64,000 bases of DNA from Nitrosomonas sp. Nm132 (GTDB taxonomy: Bacteria; Pseudomonadota; Gammaproteobacteria; Burkholderiales; Nitrosomonadaceae). The stretch lies in assembly GCF_900100485.1 (NCBI RefSeq), contig NZ_FNDH01000002.1, positions 1 through 64,000 of the forward strand. Reading direction: 5' to 3'. Shown here piece after piece: positions 38,500-48,777 of this stretch. The position numbers were made by a program, and so were the translations under genes. Within the stretch, counting starts at the first letter, position 1, and the number at the start of each line of letters is the position of its first letter. The notes below the pieces were generated by a model. The model ran no database searches, was not told the origin of the DNA, and worked only from the letters and a program-made list of their open reading frames with translations.

Positions 38500-39450
38500 T
38501 TAAATCCCCGCTCCACCTTCAAATGTTTCATGACGCGTCTGCGCTTGAGTAATATGGCTGCCAGGTGGCACGCCACGTGTCAACCAAACGTTCCCGCCAA
38601 TCGTTGAACCACATCCGATCGTGATACGCCCCAAAATAGTCGCACCTGCATAAATCACGACATCGTCCTCCACAATAGGATGACGCGGAATACCTTTCAC
38701 TAAAGTCCCGTGTTCATCTACCGGGAATCGTTTTGCACCTAAAGTCACTGCCTGATAGAGCCGTACATTGCGGCCTATGATAGCAGTCTCTCCGATGACC
38801 ACGCCCGTACCATGATCGATAAAGAAACTGCCGCCAATCTGAGCGCCAGGGTGTATCTCTACCCCAGTCAGTGAATGAGCTATTTCTGAAATCATCCGCG
38901 CAATCAGAGGCACACCCAGTCGGTGCAACTCATGCGCCAGCCGATAGTAAATAATCGCTGTGATGCCTGGATAGCATACCAACACTTCATCAACACTGTG
39001 AGCAGCAGGGTCCCCCTCGTAAGCTGCAACAATGTCGCTTTCCAGCAATTTGCGAATCGCAGGCAAGCACTTGGCAAATGCTTGTGTGATATCTACTGCC
39101 CGTTCACGATCTTCATCGCTCAAGTTTTCCAAACCTGAGCTAAAATGTAATTCATGCTGTATCTGTACCAGCAGTGCGCGCAGGGTAGTATTCAGCGTAT
39201 GTCCAACATAATGATCAACCCCCTCATCCGCCAGATCAGCTGAGCCCAGGCGATTAGGAAACATCGCAGCACTTAACCCCTCTGCAACACCAATCAGAAT
39301 TTTGCGTGAAGGAAGCTTGGGGGGTCTTCTATGCCCCTGCCGATTTTCCAGCGCAGCCATCCGCAGGGCATGTAATTCTGCAACGATATGATCAATCTCA
39401 AGGTAGGTGCTTCTTAACTGGAGATCGCTGATCCTATTGACGTTAGTCAC
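38500..39450 (-). CDS. cysE: serine O-acetyltransferase
   Basis: 316 residues, longer than enterobacterial CysE (273) and similar to EpsC/SrpH-type enzymes with an extended helical N-terminus. The C-terminal left-handed helix has [21 protein letters not shown] and hexapeptides to [10 protein letters not shown]. It makes O-acetylserine for CysK. The last residue is Ile (GGAGI), the residue that in characterised CysE docks in the CysK active site. Its ATG overlaps the cysK stop by 4 bases, suggesting coupled translation. Confidence 0.93.
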   Translation of the reverse strand: MTNVNRISDLQLRSTYLEIDHIVAELHALRMAALENRQGHRRPPKLPSRKILIGVAEGLSAAMFPNRLGSADLADEGVDHYVGHTLNTTLRALLVQIQHELHFSSGLENLSDEDRERAVDITQAFAKCLPAIRKLLESDIVAAYEGDPAAHSVDEVLVCYPGITAIIYYRLAHELHRLGVPLIARMISEIAHSLTGVEIHPGAQIGGSFFIDHGTGVVIGETAIIGRNVRLYQAVTLGAKRFPVDEHGTLVKGIPRHPIVEDDVVIYAGATILGRITIGCGSTIGGNVWLTRGVPPGSHITQAQTRHETFEGGAGI

Positions 39451-40427
39451 TCTATATTCAACCCCTGCTCATTGAACATCCCTTCAAAGAGAATACTGCT
39501 TAAATAACGTTCACCCGAGTCCGGCAAAATAACAACGATCGTTTTGCCTGCATTTTCTGGACGCTTGGCATGCCGAATAGCCGCAGCAACTGCAGCGCCA
39601 CAGGAAATACCGGAAATTATCCCTTCTTCCCGCGCAAGGCGGCGCGCATATAAAACCGCCTCTTCATTACTGATCTGCTCAACTTCATCCACCAGGGAAA
39701 GATCAAGGTTATCCGGTATAAAGCCAGCGCCAATTCCTTGAATTTTGTGAGGGCCCGGTACTAAAGGCTGACCTGACCGCTGCTGAGTAATGACAGGGCT
39801 GGCAGCAGGTTCGACTGCAACAGACGTAATTGCCTTATCTTTAACTTGTTTGATATAACGGGAAACGCCGGTCATCGTACCACCTGTTCCTATTCCGGCA
39901 ACAAAAATATCGATTGCGCCGTCAGTATCCCGCCAAATCTCAGGACCTGTCGTTTGTTCATGTATCGCTGGATTAGCTGGATTCGTAAATTGTTGTAACA
40001 AAACAAAACGACCAGGATCTGCAGCTACGATCTCATTGGCCTTGACAATAGCGCCTCCCATACCACGCTGACCCTCCGTCAGAACCAGATGGGCACCAAA
40101 AGCAGCAAGTAACTTCCGGCGCTCGACACTCATGGTTTCCGGCATGGTCAAGGTCAATGGAATACCTCGGGCAGCGGCAACAAATGCCAAGGCAATACCA
40201 GTGTTACCACTGGTTGGTTCTACTAACTCTTTACCGGGGCCGAGTAATCCTTGGCGTTCGGCATCATCGACCATTGCAGCGCCAATACGGCATTTGACCG
40301 AATATGCCGGGTTACGCCCCTCAATCTTGGCTAGCACAGTCGCTCCTGCGCCATCAGTAACCCGATTGAGCCGAACTAACGGTGTTCGCCCAATCGATTG
40401 TGAATTGTCTTGGTACCAATTTGACAT
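39447..40427 (-). CDS. cysK: cysteine synthase A (O-acetylserine sulfhydrylase)
   Basis: 326 residues, PLP-dependent. The cofactor Lys45 is in [11 protein letters not shown], the substrate loop is [11 protein letters not shown], the phosphate loop [10 protein letters not shown], and the C-terminal [11 protein letters not shown]. Sequence is closer to CysK than CysM. It is first in cysK-cysE-glcG and overlaps cysE by 4 bases. Confidence 0.95.
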   Translation of the reverse strand: MSNWYQDNSQSIGRTPLVRLNRVTDGAGATVLAKIEGRNPAYSVKCRIGAAMVDDAERQGLLGPGKELVEPTSGNTGIALAFVAAARGIPLTLTMPETMSVERRKLLAAFGAHLVLTEGQRGMGGAIVKANEIVAADPGRFVLLQQFTNPANPAIHEQTTGPEIWRDTDGAIDIFVAGIGTGGTMTGVSRYIKQVKDKAITSVAVEPAASPVITQQRSGQPLVPGPHKIQGIGAGFIPDNLDLSLVDEVEQISNEEAVLYARRLAREEGIISGISCGAAVAAAIRHAKRPENAGKTIVVILPDSGERYLSSILFEGMFNEQGLNIE

Positions 40428-40814
40428 GAGATATCCCCTTCCTTATCGCCATCCCGGCATATCATCGTTGATTATCTGGAAAAATACTAAAAAACCAACA
40501 CATTATTCATGTGCTTTATTTTGACTATGCCCACCCCGTTACCGCGTATCTATCACCACACACTAAAAATTTATATGACATAAAGTCAGGCCCAAATAAT
40601 ATAATGAAACTTCATTAATCTATTAGCACTGAATATAAAAGGTTGGCATGTTCACGGTAGCCAGTAAAGGTATAAAAGCAAGGGCAGAGGCAATTAACAT
40701 AGCTATATGTTACCAGAGGATACCTCTATTTAGCGCATACATAGAAGACGGTTGTCAATCTATCCCACAAATATCTGATCATTACTCCGCTCCTGGACCG
40801 CAGTTAAATCCAAT
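40428..40814. other. intergenic, nothing recognised
   Basis: About 390 bases between the divergent cysK and diguanylate cyclase genes. It should hold both promoters, but no pair of hexamers stood out clearly. Confidence 0.35.
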
Positions 40815-43800
40815 ATGAAACTGCGCTTACCCAGCTCGCCCGAGTTTTTCATGATACGGGTTATAGTGCTAGCAGCCGCATATTTTCTAGCTGGCAAGCT
40901 TGGGCTCAGCATGCCTTTCGTGAGCTCCAATATTACCTTGTTCTGGCCACCTGCCGGAATAGCGCTCGCAGCCACCTTGGCATGGGGGCCTTCGTGCTGG
41001 CCAGGCATTTTTCTCGGTTCGCTCTTGATCAATTTAACGACAGGCGAGCTTACATTCTCCACTGCGCTTGGAATTACCGTAGGCAATACCCTTGCTCCAA
41101 TATTGGGCGCGCTAATACTGAAAAAAACAATAGGTTCTCAAAACATTTTCGGGCGAGGTCGGAATGTAGTTACCTTTATTCTGATCGCGTCTAGCTCGAT
41201 GTTATTGAGCGCGACGAGCGGCACATTATCGCTGTACTTTAGTGACTTGCTATCAAGCAACCTGGTACTTAGCGCATGGCTCGGCTGGTGGCTCGGAGAC
41301 ATGACCGGTGTAATGATTTTTTCACCTCTACTGCTAGCCTGGGTGGCCCATCAGGCAAACCCACAACCTCTTCATTCCCGACTTCGATTAGAATTCATCC
41401 TGGTCATGAGTAGCTGTATTGCCATGGCTTGGCTGGTATTCGGCAATGCTCTGGCGCTCAGCCACCTCAAGTTATCGATCGCCTTCCTTGTGTTCCCCCC
41501 CTTGATTTGGGCAGGGCTACGTTTTAATGTCAGAGGTGTCTCTATTGCAGCCTTGGCAATTACCTTGCTTGCCATATGGGGAACCGCACAGGACCTTGGT
41601 CCTTTTTCCCAAGGCCATCCTCAGCTAAATCAGCTGATCTTATGCATGTTTATAGCAACCGTTGCGCTCATCTCGCACATGATGATCGGTATTCAGGCAA
41701 GCTGGCGTCAAGCAGAGCAAAGCTTGCGTGACAGTGAATCGCGCCTCCGTATGGCGCTGACAGCCTCTAACCAAGGTCTTTATGATCTTAATGTGCAAAC
41801 AGGAATGGCAACTATCAGTCCTGAATATGCTCGCATACTGGGTTATGAACCGCAAACTTTCGAGGAAACCAGTGCCCGCTGGCGCGATCGCCTCCATCCG
41901 GAGGACCGCGAACCGGCCTTCAAGATTTACAAAGATTACATCAGTGGCTTACGCGAAGATTATCAGGCGGAATTCCGGCAGCTCACCCGGCAAGGCAATT
42001 GGAAATGGATACTTTCTCTGGGCAAAGTAGTCGAATGGGACGATCAAGGACATCCGTTGCGCATGCTGGGCACATATACCGACATCAGTGATCGAAAAGC
42101 CAGGGAGTTTGCTTTACGTCAAAGCGAAGATGCGCTGCGTCGCGCACAATCTCTGGCCAAACTGGGCAGCTGGCATTTGGATCTGGAAAATAATGTACTT
42201 ACCTGCTCCGAGGAAACTTTCAAAATCTTTGGAATAAAAGATAGCACTCCTCTTAGTCCTCTTAGTTATGGAAGCTTTCTCGCCTGCGTTGTACCGGAAG
42301 ATCAGGATCGGGTCGATCATACCTGGCGCGCAGCCTTGCAGGGCACGCCTTACGATATCGAATACCGGATCAACGCAAATGGGGCGATCAAGTGGGTTAA
42401 AGAACAAGCTGAGATCACGATTCATAGTAGCGGCAAAGCAATCGAAATACTGGGGACGGTTCAGGATCTCAGTGAGCGCAAATTCGCAGAAGCAGTTGTC
42501 AAGCATGCTAAGACTTTACTGCGAACAGTTATTGACGCCACACCAGACTGGATTTTCGTAAAAGACAAAGAGCATCGATTTGTATTGGTAAACCAGGCTT
42601 TTGCCAGCAGTCAAGGATTTAAGCCTGCAGAAATGCTGGGCAAATTGGATACTGATTTCTGGCCTGAGCATCTGTGCTACGGTGATCCGGCCCAGGGAAT
42701 CAGAGGTTTTCACGCAGATGACGATGAGGCGATTGCCGGCAAGAAAGTACATAACCCTGCCGATCCTGCTACCCTTGCAGATGGGCAGCTACGCTGGTTT
42801 GACACTTTGAAGCTGCCGATGCGGAATGCCAACGGCGAAATAACTGGCGTACTGGCATATGCCCGGGATATTACTGATCGCTTGAGTGTCGAATCAAAAT
42901 ATCGAACACTGATTGAGCAAATTCCAGCGGTAACTTACATCGCCGATATCAATCCGATAGCAAAAACCATCTATGTCAGCCCACAAATCGAGCCCAAGCT
43001 TGGCTTTAGCAAGCACGAGTGGCTCGATGATCCTCAACTCCGCATAAAGCAGATTCATCCGGATGATCAAGAGCGAATTATGACTGGCTTGTCAGTGAGC
43101 CTAACGACTGGTGAGCCTTATCATTTGGAATATCGTATCTTTAAAAAAGATGGCAGTATTGCCTGGGTTCGGGATGATGCCATTTTACTAAAAGATGCAG
43201 CGGGCAAACCAATATTGCTTCAAGGTGTCATGTTTGATATCACGAAACAAAGACAAACTGAAGAAAACCTAAATTCAGCCATAAGAGAACTGCGTATTTC
43301 TGAGACGCATCAGCGTGAACTACGCACCCTGGCGGAGCGGGAACAAAGTCGCATGAGTGCTTTGCTATCAGCCATGAATATCGGAATTCTGTTTGAAGAT
43401 AATGAGCAGAGAGTGGAGTACTTGAACCCGACTTTCCTCCGTATGTGGGATATTGGTAAGCATGAAAACTTACTGAACATGCCGACTAAAACTGTGTTCG
43501 AGCGATCTACCAAATATTTTGTGCAGCCCGACCATGCATCAAAATATGTGCATACACTAGATACTCATGGAGTTAGCGAACGGTCTGAGCTTGAGTTCAC
43601 CGACGGGCGGATATTTACGCAATTGTCTTACCCGGTAAACGATACTGAAGGCCGAACTATGGGACGGTTGTGGATTTATGAAGATATTACCCAGGAACGG
43701 CAAACTGCCCAACAACTCATCTACCTAGCTGAGCGTGATCCGCTGACAGGTCTATACAACCGACACCGCTTCCAGGAGGAGCTGGATAATTTGATCGCGA

Positions 43801-44990
43801 CCTCCCTGCGCAATCAAAGTAAATTCGCGCTGCTCTATTTTGATCTAGATGATTTCAAATATATTAATGATACCTTTGGTCACCGGGCAGGTGATACAGT
43901 ATTGATCCGGGCTGCCGGAGAAATCTCCAGCATTGTTCGTCATATCGAAATATTCGCTCGTTTAGGGGGGGATGAGTTCGCCATTCTAAGTCTTATTCAA
44001 CCAAAAGATGATATCAGCGCGCTACCTGCTCGTATTGTGGCAGCTATTTCGTCTATTCCCTTGCGTTTTCGCGGTACAAATATTCGTCTTACCAGCAGTG
44101 TAGGCGTAGCCATCTTCCCAGAACATGGAGAAACAGCAGAAAATCTGATTGCTCATGCCGATGCTGCTATGTATCAGGCCAAAAATAAAGGCAAAAATAC
44201 CTGGACCGTCTACGATCCTGCACGTGACACTTCTGAGGCCATGATGCATCGAATGACTTGGTATAACCGGATAGCTCAAGCCCTTGAGCAAGATCTATTT
44301 GAAATTCATTTCCAAGGCGTATATGAAACTACCCGGAATACCTTGACTCATTTAGAATCACTCGTCAGGATGCGAGATTCAAATAACCCTGATCATTTGA
44401 TCATGCCGGGTCAATTCATACCTGTCGCAGAAAAAAACGGACAAATCGTCAACATTGATCGATGGGTAATAAAACGCAGTATCAAGCTACTCAGTCAAAA
44501 TCCGGATATGCCACCGGTCGCAATTAACATTTCTGGCCGCACCTTTGACGATCCGGCAATTCCACACTATATCCGTAATCTGTTAAACGAATTCAATGTG
44601 GATCCCGGACGCTTCATTATAGAGCTGACAGAAACTGCGGCGGTATCGGACATCCAGGATGCCCAGCGCTTTATCGAAGCAGCCCAGCAAGCTGGCTGCC
44701 GAGTTTGCCTGGACGATTTTGGCAGCGGGTTTTCCACCTTTGGTTACCTTAAATACTTGGGAGTGGAAATACTCAAAATAGACGGCTTATTTATCCGTGA
44801 TCTTCCTAAAAATCGCGACAACCAGATTTTTGTCAGAGCCATGGTAGAAGTAGCACGCGGACTCGGAAAAACAACAGTAGCGGAGTTTGTCGAAGATGCC
44901 GCCACTCTGGACATGGTAAAAAGCATGGGTATCGATCTTGCGCAGGGATATTTCTTTGGACATCCTGAGCCGCATATTCCATACAAATAA
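40815..44990 (+). CDS. MASE1-PAS(x5)-GGDEF-EAL sensor protein
   Basis: 1391 residues. The N-terminal about 295 residues form a multi-helix MASE1 membrane sensor. Five PAS domains follow (about 310-430, 440-560, 565-690, 695-820, 845-965), then a GGDEF domain with an intact RLGGDEF (about 1050) and an EAL domain. The I-site position reads RHIE, not RxxD. The EAL motif is ESL, while the other metal or catalytic residues (IELTET, CLDDFGSG, LKIDG) are kept. It probably makes cyclic di-GMP, with uncertain phosphodiesterase activity. A single gene without a clear ribosome binding site. Confidence 0.93.
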   Translation: MKLRLPSSPEFFMIRVIVLAAAYFLAGKLGLSMPFVSSNITLFWPPAGIALAATLAWGPSCWPGIFLGSLLINLTTGELTFSTALGITVGNTLAPILGALILKKTIGSQNIFGRGRNVVTFILIASSSMLLSATSGTLSLYFSDLLSSNLVLSAWLGWWLGDMTGVMIFSPLLLAWVAHQANPQPLHSRLRLEFILVMSSCIAMAWLVFGNALALSHLKLSIAFLVFPPLIWAGLRFNVRGVSIAALAITLLAIWGTAQDLGPFSQGHPQLNQLILCMFIATVALISHMMIGIQASWRQAEQSLRDSESRLRMALTASNQGLYDLNVQTGMATISPEYARILGYEPQTFEETSARWRDRLHPEDREPAFKIYKDYISGLREDYQAEFRQLTRQGNWKWILSLGKVVEWDDQGHPLRMLGTYTDISDRKAREFALRQSEDALRRAQSLAKLGSWHLDLENNVLTCSEETFKIFGIKDSTPLSPLSYGSFLACVVPEDQDRVDHTWRAALQGTPYDIEYRINANGAIKWVKEQAEITIHSSGKAIEILGTVQDLSERKFAEAVVKHAKTLLRTVIDATPDWIFVKDKEHRFVLVNQAFASSQGFKPAEMLGKLDTDFWPEHLCYGDPAQGIRGFHADDDEAIAGKKVHNPADPATLADGQLRWFDTLKLPMRNANGEITGVLAYARDITDRLSVESKYRTLIEQIPAVTYIADINPIAKTIYVSPQIEPKLGFSKHEWLDDPQLRIKQIHPDDQERIMTGLSVSLTTGEPYHLEYRIFKKDGSIAWVRDDAILLKDAAGKPILLQGVMFDITKQRQTEENLNSAIRELRISETHQRELRTLAEREQSRMSALLSAMNIGILFEDNEQRVEYLNPTFLRMWDIGKHENLLNMPTKTVFERSTKYFVQPDHASKYVHTLDTHGVSERSELEFTDGRIFTQLSYPVNDTEGRTMGRLWIYEDITQERQTAQQLIYLAERDPLTGLYNRHRFQEELDNLIATSLRNQSKFALLYFDLDDFKYINDTFGHRAGDTVLIRAAGEISSIVRHIEIFARLGGDEFAILSLIQPKDDISALPARIVAAISSIPLRFRGTNIRLTSSVGVAIFPEHGETAENLIAHADAAMYQAKNKGKNTWTVYDPARDTSEAMMHRMTWYNRIAQALEQDLFEIHFQGVYETTRNTLTHLESLVRMRDSNNPDHLIMPGQFIPVAEKNGQIVNIDRWVIKRSIKLLSQNPDMPPVAINISGRTFDDPAIPHYIRNLLNEFNVDPGRFIIELTETAAVSDIQDAQRFIEAAQQAGCRVCLDDFGSGFSTFGYLKYLGVEILKIDGLFIRDLPKNRDNQIFVRAMVEVARGLGKTTVAEFVEDAATLDMVKSMGIDLAQGYFFGHPEPHIPYK

Positions 44991-45021
44991 AAATTATCAC
45001 TTGCCGGTATTTCATCCCTCA

Positions 45022-45300
45022 CTATCGCGCGAACTTCCGCACCACGGTCATGAGTTCATCAATGGCAGCATCGCCATTACCAGACTGAATGGCGTCATGC
45101 ATACAGCCATGCGCATGGTTTTCGAGTAACTGCATGGCCACAGCATCCAGTGCGGATTGCAAAGCGGAAACCTGATTCAGAATCTCAACACAATAGCGAT
45201 CTTCCGCAATCATTTTGGCTACACCCCGTACCTGACCTTCAATGCGGTTAAGACGTTTTATTAACGCCTCCTTATCAGGCTGCATGACATGATCAGGCAC
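45022..45300 (-). CDS. csoR: CsoR-type copper-sensing repressor
   Basis: 92-residue DUF156 repressor. [15 protein letters not shown] is the signature. Cys37, His62 and Cys66 match the copper ligands of characterised CsoR (Cys36, His61, Cys65) with the same spacing. The GTG at 45300 is taken as start because AAAAGGGG lies 9 bases upstream; an ATG at 45285 is the alternative. The frame continues upstream only through copZ antisense-frame sequence. It is third in copA-copZ-csoR and likely represses that operon through the operator at 48008-48024 until Cu(I) binds. Confidence 0.88.
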   Translation of the reverse strand: MPDHVMQPDKEALIKRLNRIEGQVRGVAKMIAEDRYCVEILNQVSALQSALDAVAMQLLENHAHGCMHDAIQSGNGDAAIDELMTVVRKFAR

Positions 45301-45319
45301 ATGGCATAACCCCTTTTTA

Positions 45320-45529
45320 TTAGATGATGGCTTCAAAGCCCGCTTCCTCAATTGCTTGCTTAAACTGATCGTTACTGACGATAGTCGCATCGAACTGGAT
45401 GGTAACCTGGGCATCCTCCAGCGAAACTTCTGCGCTGCTGACGCCCGGGATCTTTTCCAGCACATTTTTAATACTTCTGACACAGCCCATGCAGGTCATG
45501 CCTTTGATGTTGATGATGGTTGCTTGCAT
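45320..45529 (-). CDS. copZ: copper chaperone CopZ (HMA domain)
   Basis: 69-residue single heavy-metal-associated domain with GMTCMGC (Cys13, Cys16 bind Cu(I)). It delivers copper to CopA. It lies 20 bases after copA and 19 bases before csoR on the same strand. Confidence 0.93.
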   Translation of the reverse strand: MQATIINIKGMTCMGCVRSIKNVLEKIPGVSSAEVSLEDAQVTIQFDATIVSNDQFKQAIEEAGFEAII

Positions 45530-45549
45530 TTAATGATTCCCTCTCAATG

Positions 45550-47955
45550 TTATGAATTAATCTGGGCACCTGCCTGCCAGCGCTTTAGCAGCAGTGAGTT
45601 ACTAACGACCGATACTGAGCTCATGGCCATGGCGGCGCCTGCGATAATCGGGTTAAGCATGCCCATGGCGGCCAATGGAATCCCCAGTACATTATAGATA
45701 AAGGCAAAAAACAGATTCTGACGGATCTTGCCCAAGGTCGCACGGGAAAGCGAAATCGCATCGACCACGCTCATCAAATCATTATGCATCAGCGTAATAT
45801 CCGCCGCCTCGATCGCCACATCAGAGCCTGCGCCAATGGCAAAACTCACGTCAGCCGCAGCCAGCGCAGGTGCATCGTTAATGCCGTCCCCTACCATGCC
45901 GGTAAATTGCCCGCTTACCTTTATCTTGATCACTTCAGCTGCTTTATCTTGTGGCAAGACTTCGGCACGATACCGGGCAATGCCTGCTTGCTTGGCAATA
46001 GCAGCAGCCGTCGCAGCATTATCGCCAGTCAACATGATGACTTCAATGCCCATTGCCTGCAATCGCCTGACAGCTTGCGCCGAGGTACTCCGCAACCGGT
46101 CGGCGATCGCAAGATAGCCAAGTACCTGACATGTCTCCCCGAGCTGAGCAGCCACACCAACCACGGTCTTGCCTTCAGCCTGAAGCGCCGCTATACGAGA
46201 CTGATCGATGGTTGCGCCCTGCGCGTGCAGAAACTTTGGTGAGCCCACTAGATATCCAGCATCACTGATTCGGGCCATGATCCCACTCCCGGTCACCGCT
46301 GTAAAATGACTCATCACTTGAGGCCGGATAGCCATGCTAGCAGTATGCTCAAGCACGGCTTTTGCGAGTGGATGCTCCGAGCCTTGTTCCAGGGTAGCAG
46401 CGATCTCCAGCAATACTTGTTCTGTGATTGAGCCTACCGGAACGACATCGGTAACAACGGGTCTCCCTTCCGTGAGGGTTCCCGTCTTGTCTACGATCAA
46501 AACCCGAATTTTTTCAGCATGTTCGAGTGCAGCAGCATTTTTCACGAGTATACCTGCTTGCGCCCCGCGCCCGGTGCCCACCATGATGGCTGTCGGTGTC
46601 GCCAAACCCAAGGCGCACGGACAGGCAATTACCAGCACGGCAACCGCGTTGATCAGCGAGAGTACGAAATTTCCCGTCAACCACCAAGTTAATACTAAGG
46701 TCAGCATACTGATTACCACGACCACGGGCACAAATATGCCTGCAATGGTGTCAGCCATGCGCTGAATCGGCGCTTTGGAACCCTGCGCTTCTTCCACTAA
46801 GCGAATGATGGCTGCAAGCTGTGTATGCGCACCCACGCTGGTAGCACGGCATTTCAGCAACCCCTGCTGATTCTGGGTAGCTGCAAACACCTTGACACCG
46901 GCTTGTTTAGCTACCGGCAGACTTTCGCCCGTCAGCATCGCTTCGTTCACACTGGATGTGCCTTCGATCACGACGCCATCTACCGGCAAACTCTCGCCGG
47001 GACGCACGATAAAAATATCGTCTACTTTAAGCGTGTTGACGTCAACTTCGATGATTTCGCCTTCACGCTCCACCCGTGCCGTTTTGGGTTGCAGCTTGAT
47101 CAACGCCTCAATAGCTGCCGAGGTTTTGCTTTTTGCGCGGGCTTCCATCAGCTTACCTAATAACACCAGCGTAATGATCGCTGCGCTTGCCTCGAAATAA
47201 ACATGCTGGTTCAGCGAAAAAAGTATGACAGCCGCACTGAAGAAATAAGCCATGCTGGTGCCCAGTGCAATCAATACATCCATATTGGCTCCACCCCCCC
47301 GTAATGCATGCCAAGCCCCCACATAGAAACGTCTACCCACCCAGAACTGAACGGGTGTCGCCAACAACCACTGCAGCCAGCGTGGCAACAGATCGGTATG
47401 ATCCCCCGTAAGCATGACACCCATTTGCAGCATGAATGGCAAGGTAAGCGCAGCGGAAATCCAGAAGGCGCGAAGCTCTGCCTGATAGGTTGCGAGCCGC
47501 CTGGCTTTCTCTTCATTGCGGCTGGCTTCGCTGATCTCACTCGCACCATAGCCTGCCTTCACAACAGCTGCAATCAGATCATCTATCATTACTGCCCCCG
47601 GAGAGAAACTCGCATGAGCAACTTCTGTCGCCAGATTGACGGTGGCTGTAACACCGGGAATTTTATTTAATGCTTTCTCGATACGGCCGCTGCATGCAGC
47701 GCAGGTCATTCCACTGATCTGGAGTTGTACCGATTGGGGGGCGACATGAAAACCAGCTTTCTTGATCGAGTGGATCAGCTCTTCAGCATGCGTGGTAGCC
47801 TCGTCAAATTCTATCCTCGCTTTCTCACTAGCAAAATTGACTGCTGCATGAACACCAGGCAATTTGTTGAGATTCTTTTCAATTCGGGCCGCACAAGCTG
47901 CACACGTCATCCCTTCGATCGGCAGCTCAATGTATTTATGCGTAAGTACACTCAT
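45550..47955 (-). CDS. copA: Cu(I)-exporting P1B-type ATPase
   Basis: 801 residues. Two N-terminal HMA domains ([10 protein letters not shown] and [10 protein letters not shown]), eight membrane helices, the CPCALG metal motif in helix 6, phosphorylation site [15 protein letters not shown] of the nucleotide domain and [10 protein letters not shown]. It pumps cytosolic copper outward. The start at 47955 has AAGGAGA 6 bases upstream; an in-frame ATG 7 codons earlier lacks one. First gene of the copper operon. Confidence 0.96.
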   Translation of the reverse strand: MSVLTHKYIELPIEGMTCAACAARIEKNLNKLPGVHAAVNFASEKARIEFDEATTHAEELIHSIKKAGFHVAPQSVQLQISGMTCAACSGRIEKALNKIPGVTATVNLATEVAHASFSPGAVMIDDLIAAVVKAGYGASEISEASRNEEKARRLATYQAELRAFWISAALTLPFMLQMGVMLTGDHTDLLPRWLQWLLATPVQFWVGRRFYVGAWHALRGGGANMDVLIALGTSMAYFFSAAVILFSLNQHVYFEASAAIITLVLLGKLMEARAKSKTSAAIEALIKLQPKTARVEREGEIIEVDVNTLKVDDIFIVRPGESLPVDGVVIEGTSSVNEAMLTGESLPVAKQAGVKVFAATQNQQGLLKCRATSVGAHTQLAAIIRLVEEAQGSKAPIQRMADTIAGIFVPVVVVISMLTLVLTWWLTGNFVLSLINAVAVLVIACPCALGLATPTAIMVGTGRGAQAGILVKNAAALEHAEKIRVLIVDKTGTLTEGRPVVTDVVPVGSITEQVLLEIAATLEQGSEHPLAKAVLEHTASMAIRPQVMSHFTAVTGSGIMARISDAGYLVGSPKFLHAQGATIDQSRIAALQAEGKTVVGVAAQLGETCQVLGYLAIADRLRSTSAQAVRRLQAMGIEVIMLTGDNAATAAAIAKQAGIARYRAEVLPQDKAAEVIKIKVSGQFTGMVGDGINDAPALAAADVSFAIGAGSDVAIEAADITLMHNDLMSVVDAISLSRATLGKIRQNLFFAFIYNVLGIPLAAMGMLNPIIAGAAMAMSSVSVVSNSLLLKRWQAGAQINS

Positions 47956-48002
47956 CACGATTCTCCTTACTTTCATCTTACTTTTATTGTAGAAACGAAG
48001 TC

Positions 48003-48031
48003 ATCGTATACCCCCACGGGGTATTTGTAAA
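48003..48031 (-). promoter_or_regulatory. copA promoter with CsoR operator
   Basis: On the minus strand TTTACA (48031-48026), 17 bases, then TACGAT (48008-48003) form a sigma70-like promoter. Its spacer is almost filled by the perfect inverted repeat ATACCCC-CAC-GGGGTAT (48008-48024), which matches the G-tract type of operator used by CsoR repressors. Since csoR is in the operon, autoregulated copper induction is likely. Confidence 0.75.
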
Positions 48032-48159
48032 TATCCTATGGGGCAGGCATATTAACCGCAAAAGAAATAAGAATGAGTTGCCAAACCGTCTTATTTCCTC
48101 CGTTTTGCTATCTTCTGGCATAGTAAGCTTGTTCTTTCTGTTAAATGAGATTGTTCTGA

Positions 48160-48777
48160 ATGGCACTTAAAAATTTTCTTAAGGCAAACTTTGCCTTGAT
48201 CATTGGCTTAAGTTTGCCTGTGATACTTGTCTTAGGCTTTCTACTGGCAAGCCATATACCTCAGAAGCTTGATACTCCTCCTCGATACGAATTGGTATTC
48301 AGCGCCTCGCATTATGACAATCACTCACCCTTTCATATCGATTTTGCTATCAGAAACCAGAAACTGTATATGAAGCTTACTCCGAGAAAAGAGCAAGAAG
48401 GAATCTATGTGAAAGAACTGTTCATCTATAACGGTCAGAAAGGAAGCGTGCGCAAAATTGACTATCTGCTACCACAGCGTCTGCAAAATCAGCAAGATGA
48501 TGAGATGCCGGTCGCCGAATTCAACGACTTCATCATCGACAACAACAGTAGATCCCTGGATGGTTATGAATTCGTTTTGGGTAGTTATCGTTCCCGTGGC
48601 CTTCTGGGTGAAATCTTCGGCAGTCATTCCGGAAGGTATGTTCATCGGGTGAAAAAGGCAGGCGGTGGAAGTTTTATTATTCCTGATTATGGCAACGAAT
48701 CTTCATACGGCAACTTTAATTTCATTGGCTGGATAACCAATTCAGAAAAAGCTGGAGATCCTGGTCATGCCCAATAA
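48160..48777 (+). CDS. membrane-anchored hypothetical protein (GDYXXLXY-like)
   Basis: 205 residues with one N-terminal transmembrane helix (about 12-31, ALIIGLSLPVILVLGFLLA) and an extracytoplasmic domain rich in Tyr, Asn and Gly. The family is not certain; the topology and its coupling to a DUF2157-like protein recall GDYXXLXY-domain proteins. It overlaps the next gene by 11 bases, so the two are translated together. Confidence 0.6.
   Translation: MALKNFLKANFALIIGLSLPVILVLGFLLASHIPQKLDTPPRYELVFSASHYDNHSPFHIDFAIRNQKLYMKLTPRKEQEGIYVKELFIYNGQKGSVRKIDYLLPQRLQNQQDDEMPVAEFNDFIIDNNSRSLDGYEFVLGSYRSRGLLGEIFGSHSGRYVHRVKKAGGGSFIIPDYGNESSYGNFNFIGWITNSEKAGDPGHAQ

Noticed and set aside
45300-45483. N-terminal extension of the csoR frame
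   Set aside because: It overlaps copZ in another frame, shows no similarity to CsoR proteins, and a GTG with a good ribosome binding site starts at the right place.
45728-46765. Three plus-strand frames of 129-152 codons
   Set aside because: All antisense to copA, whose frame is intact and contains every P-type ATPase motif.
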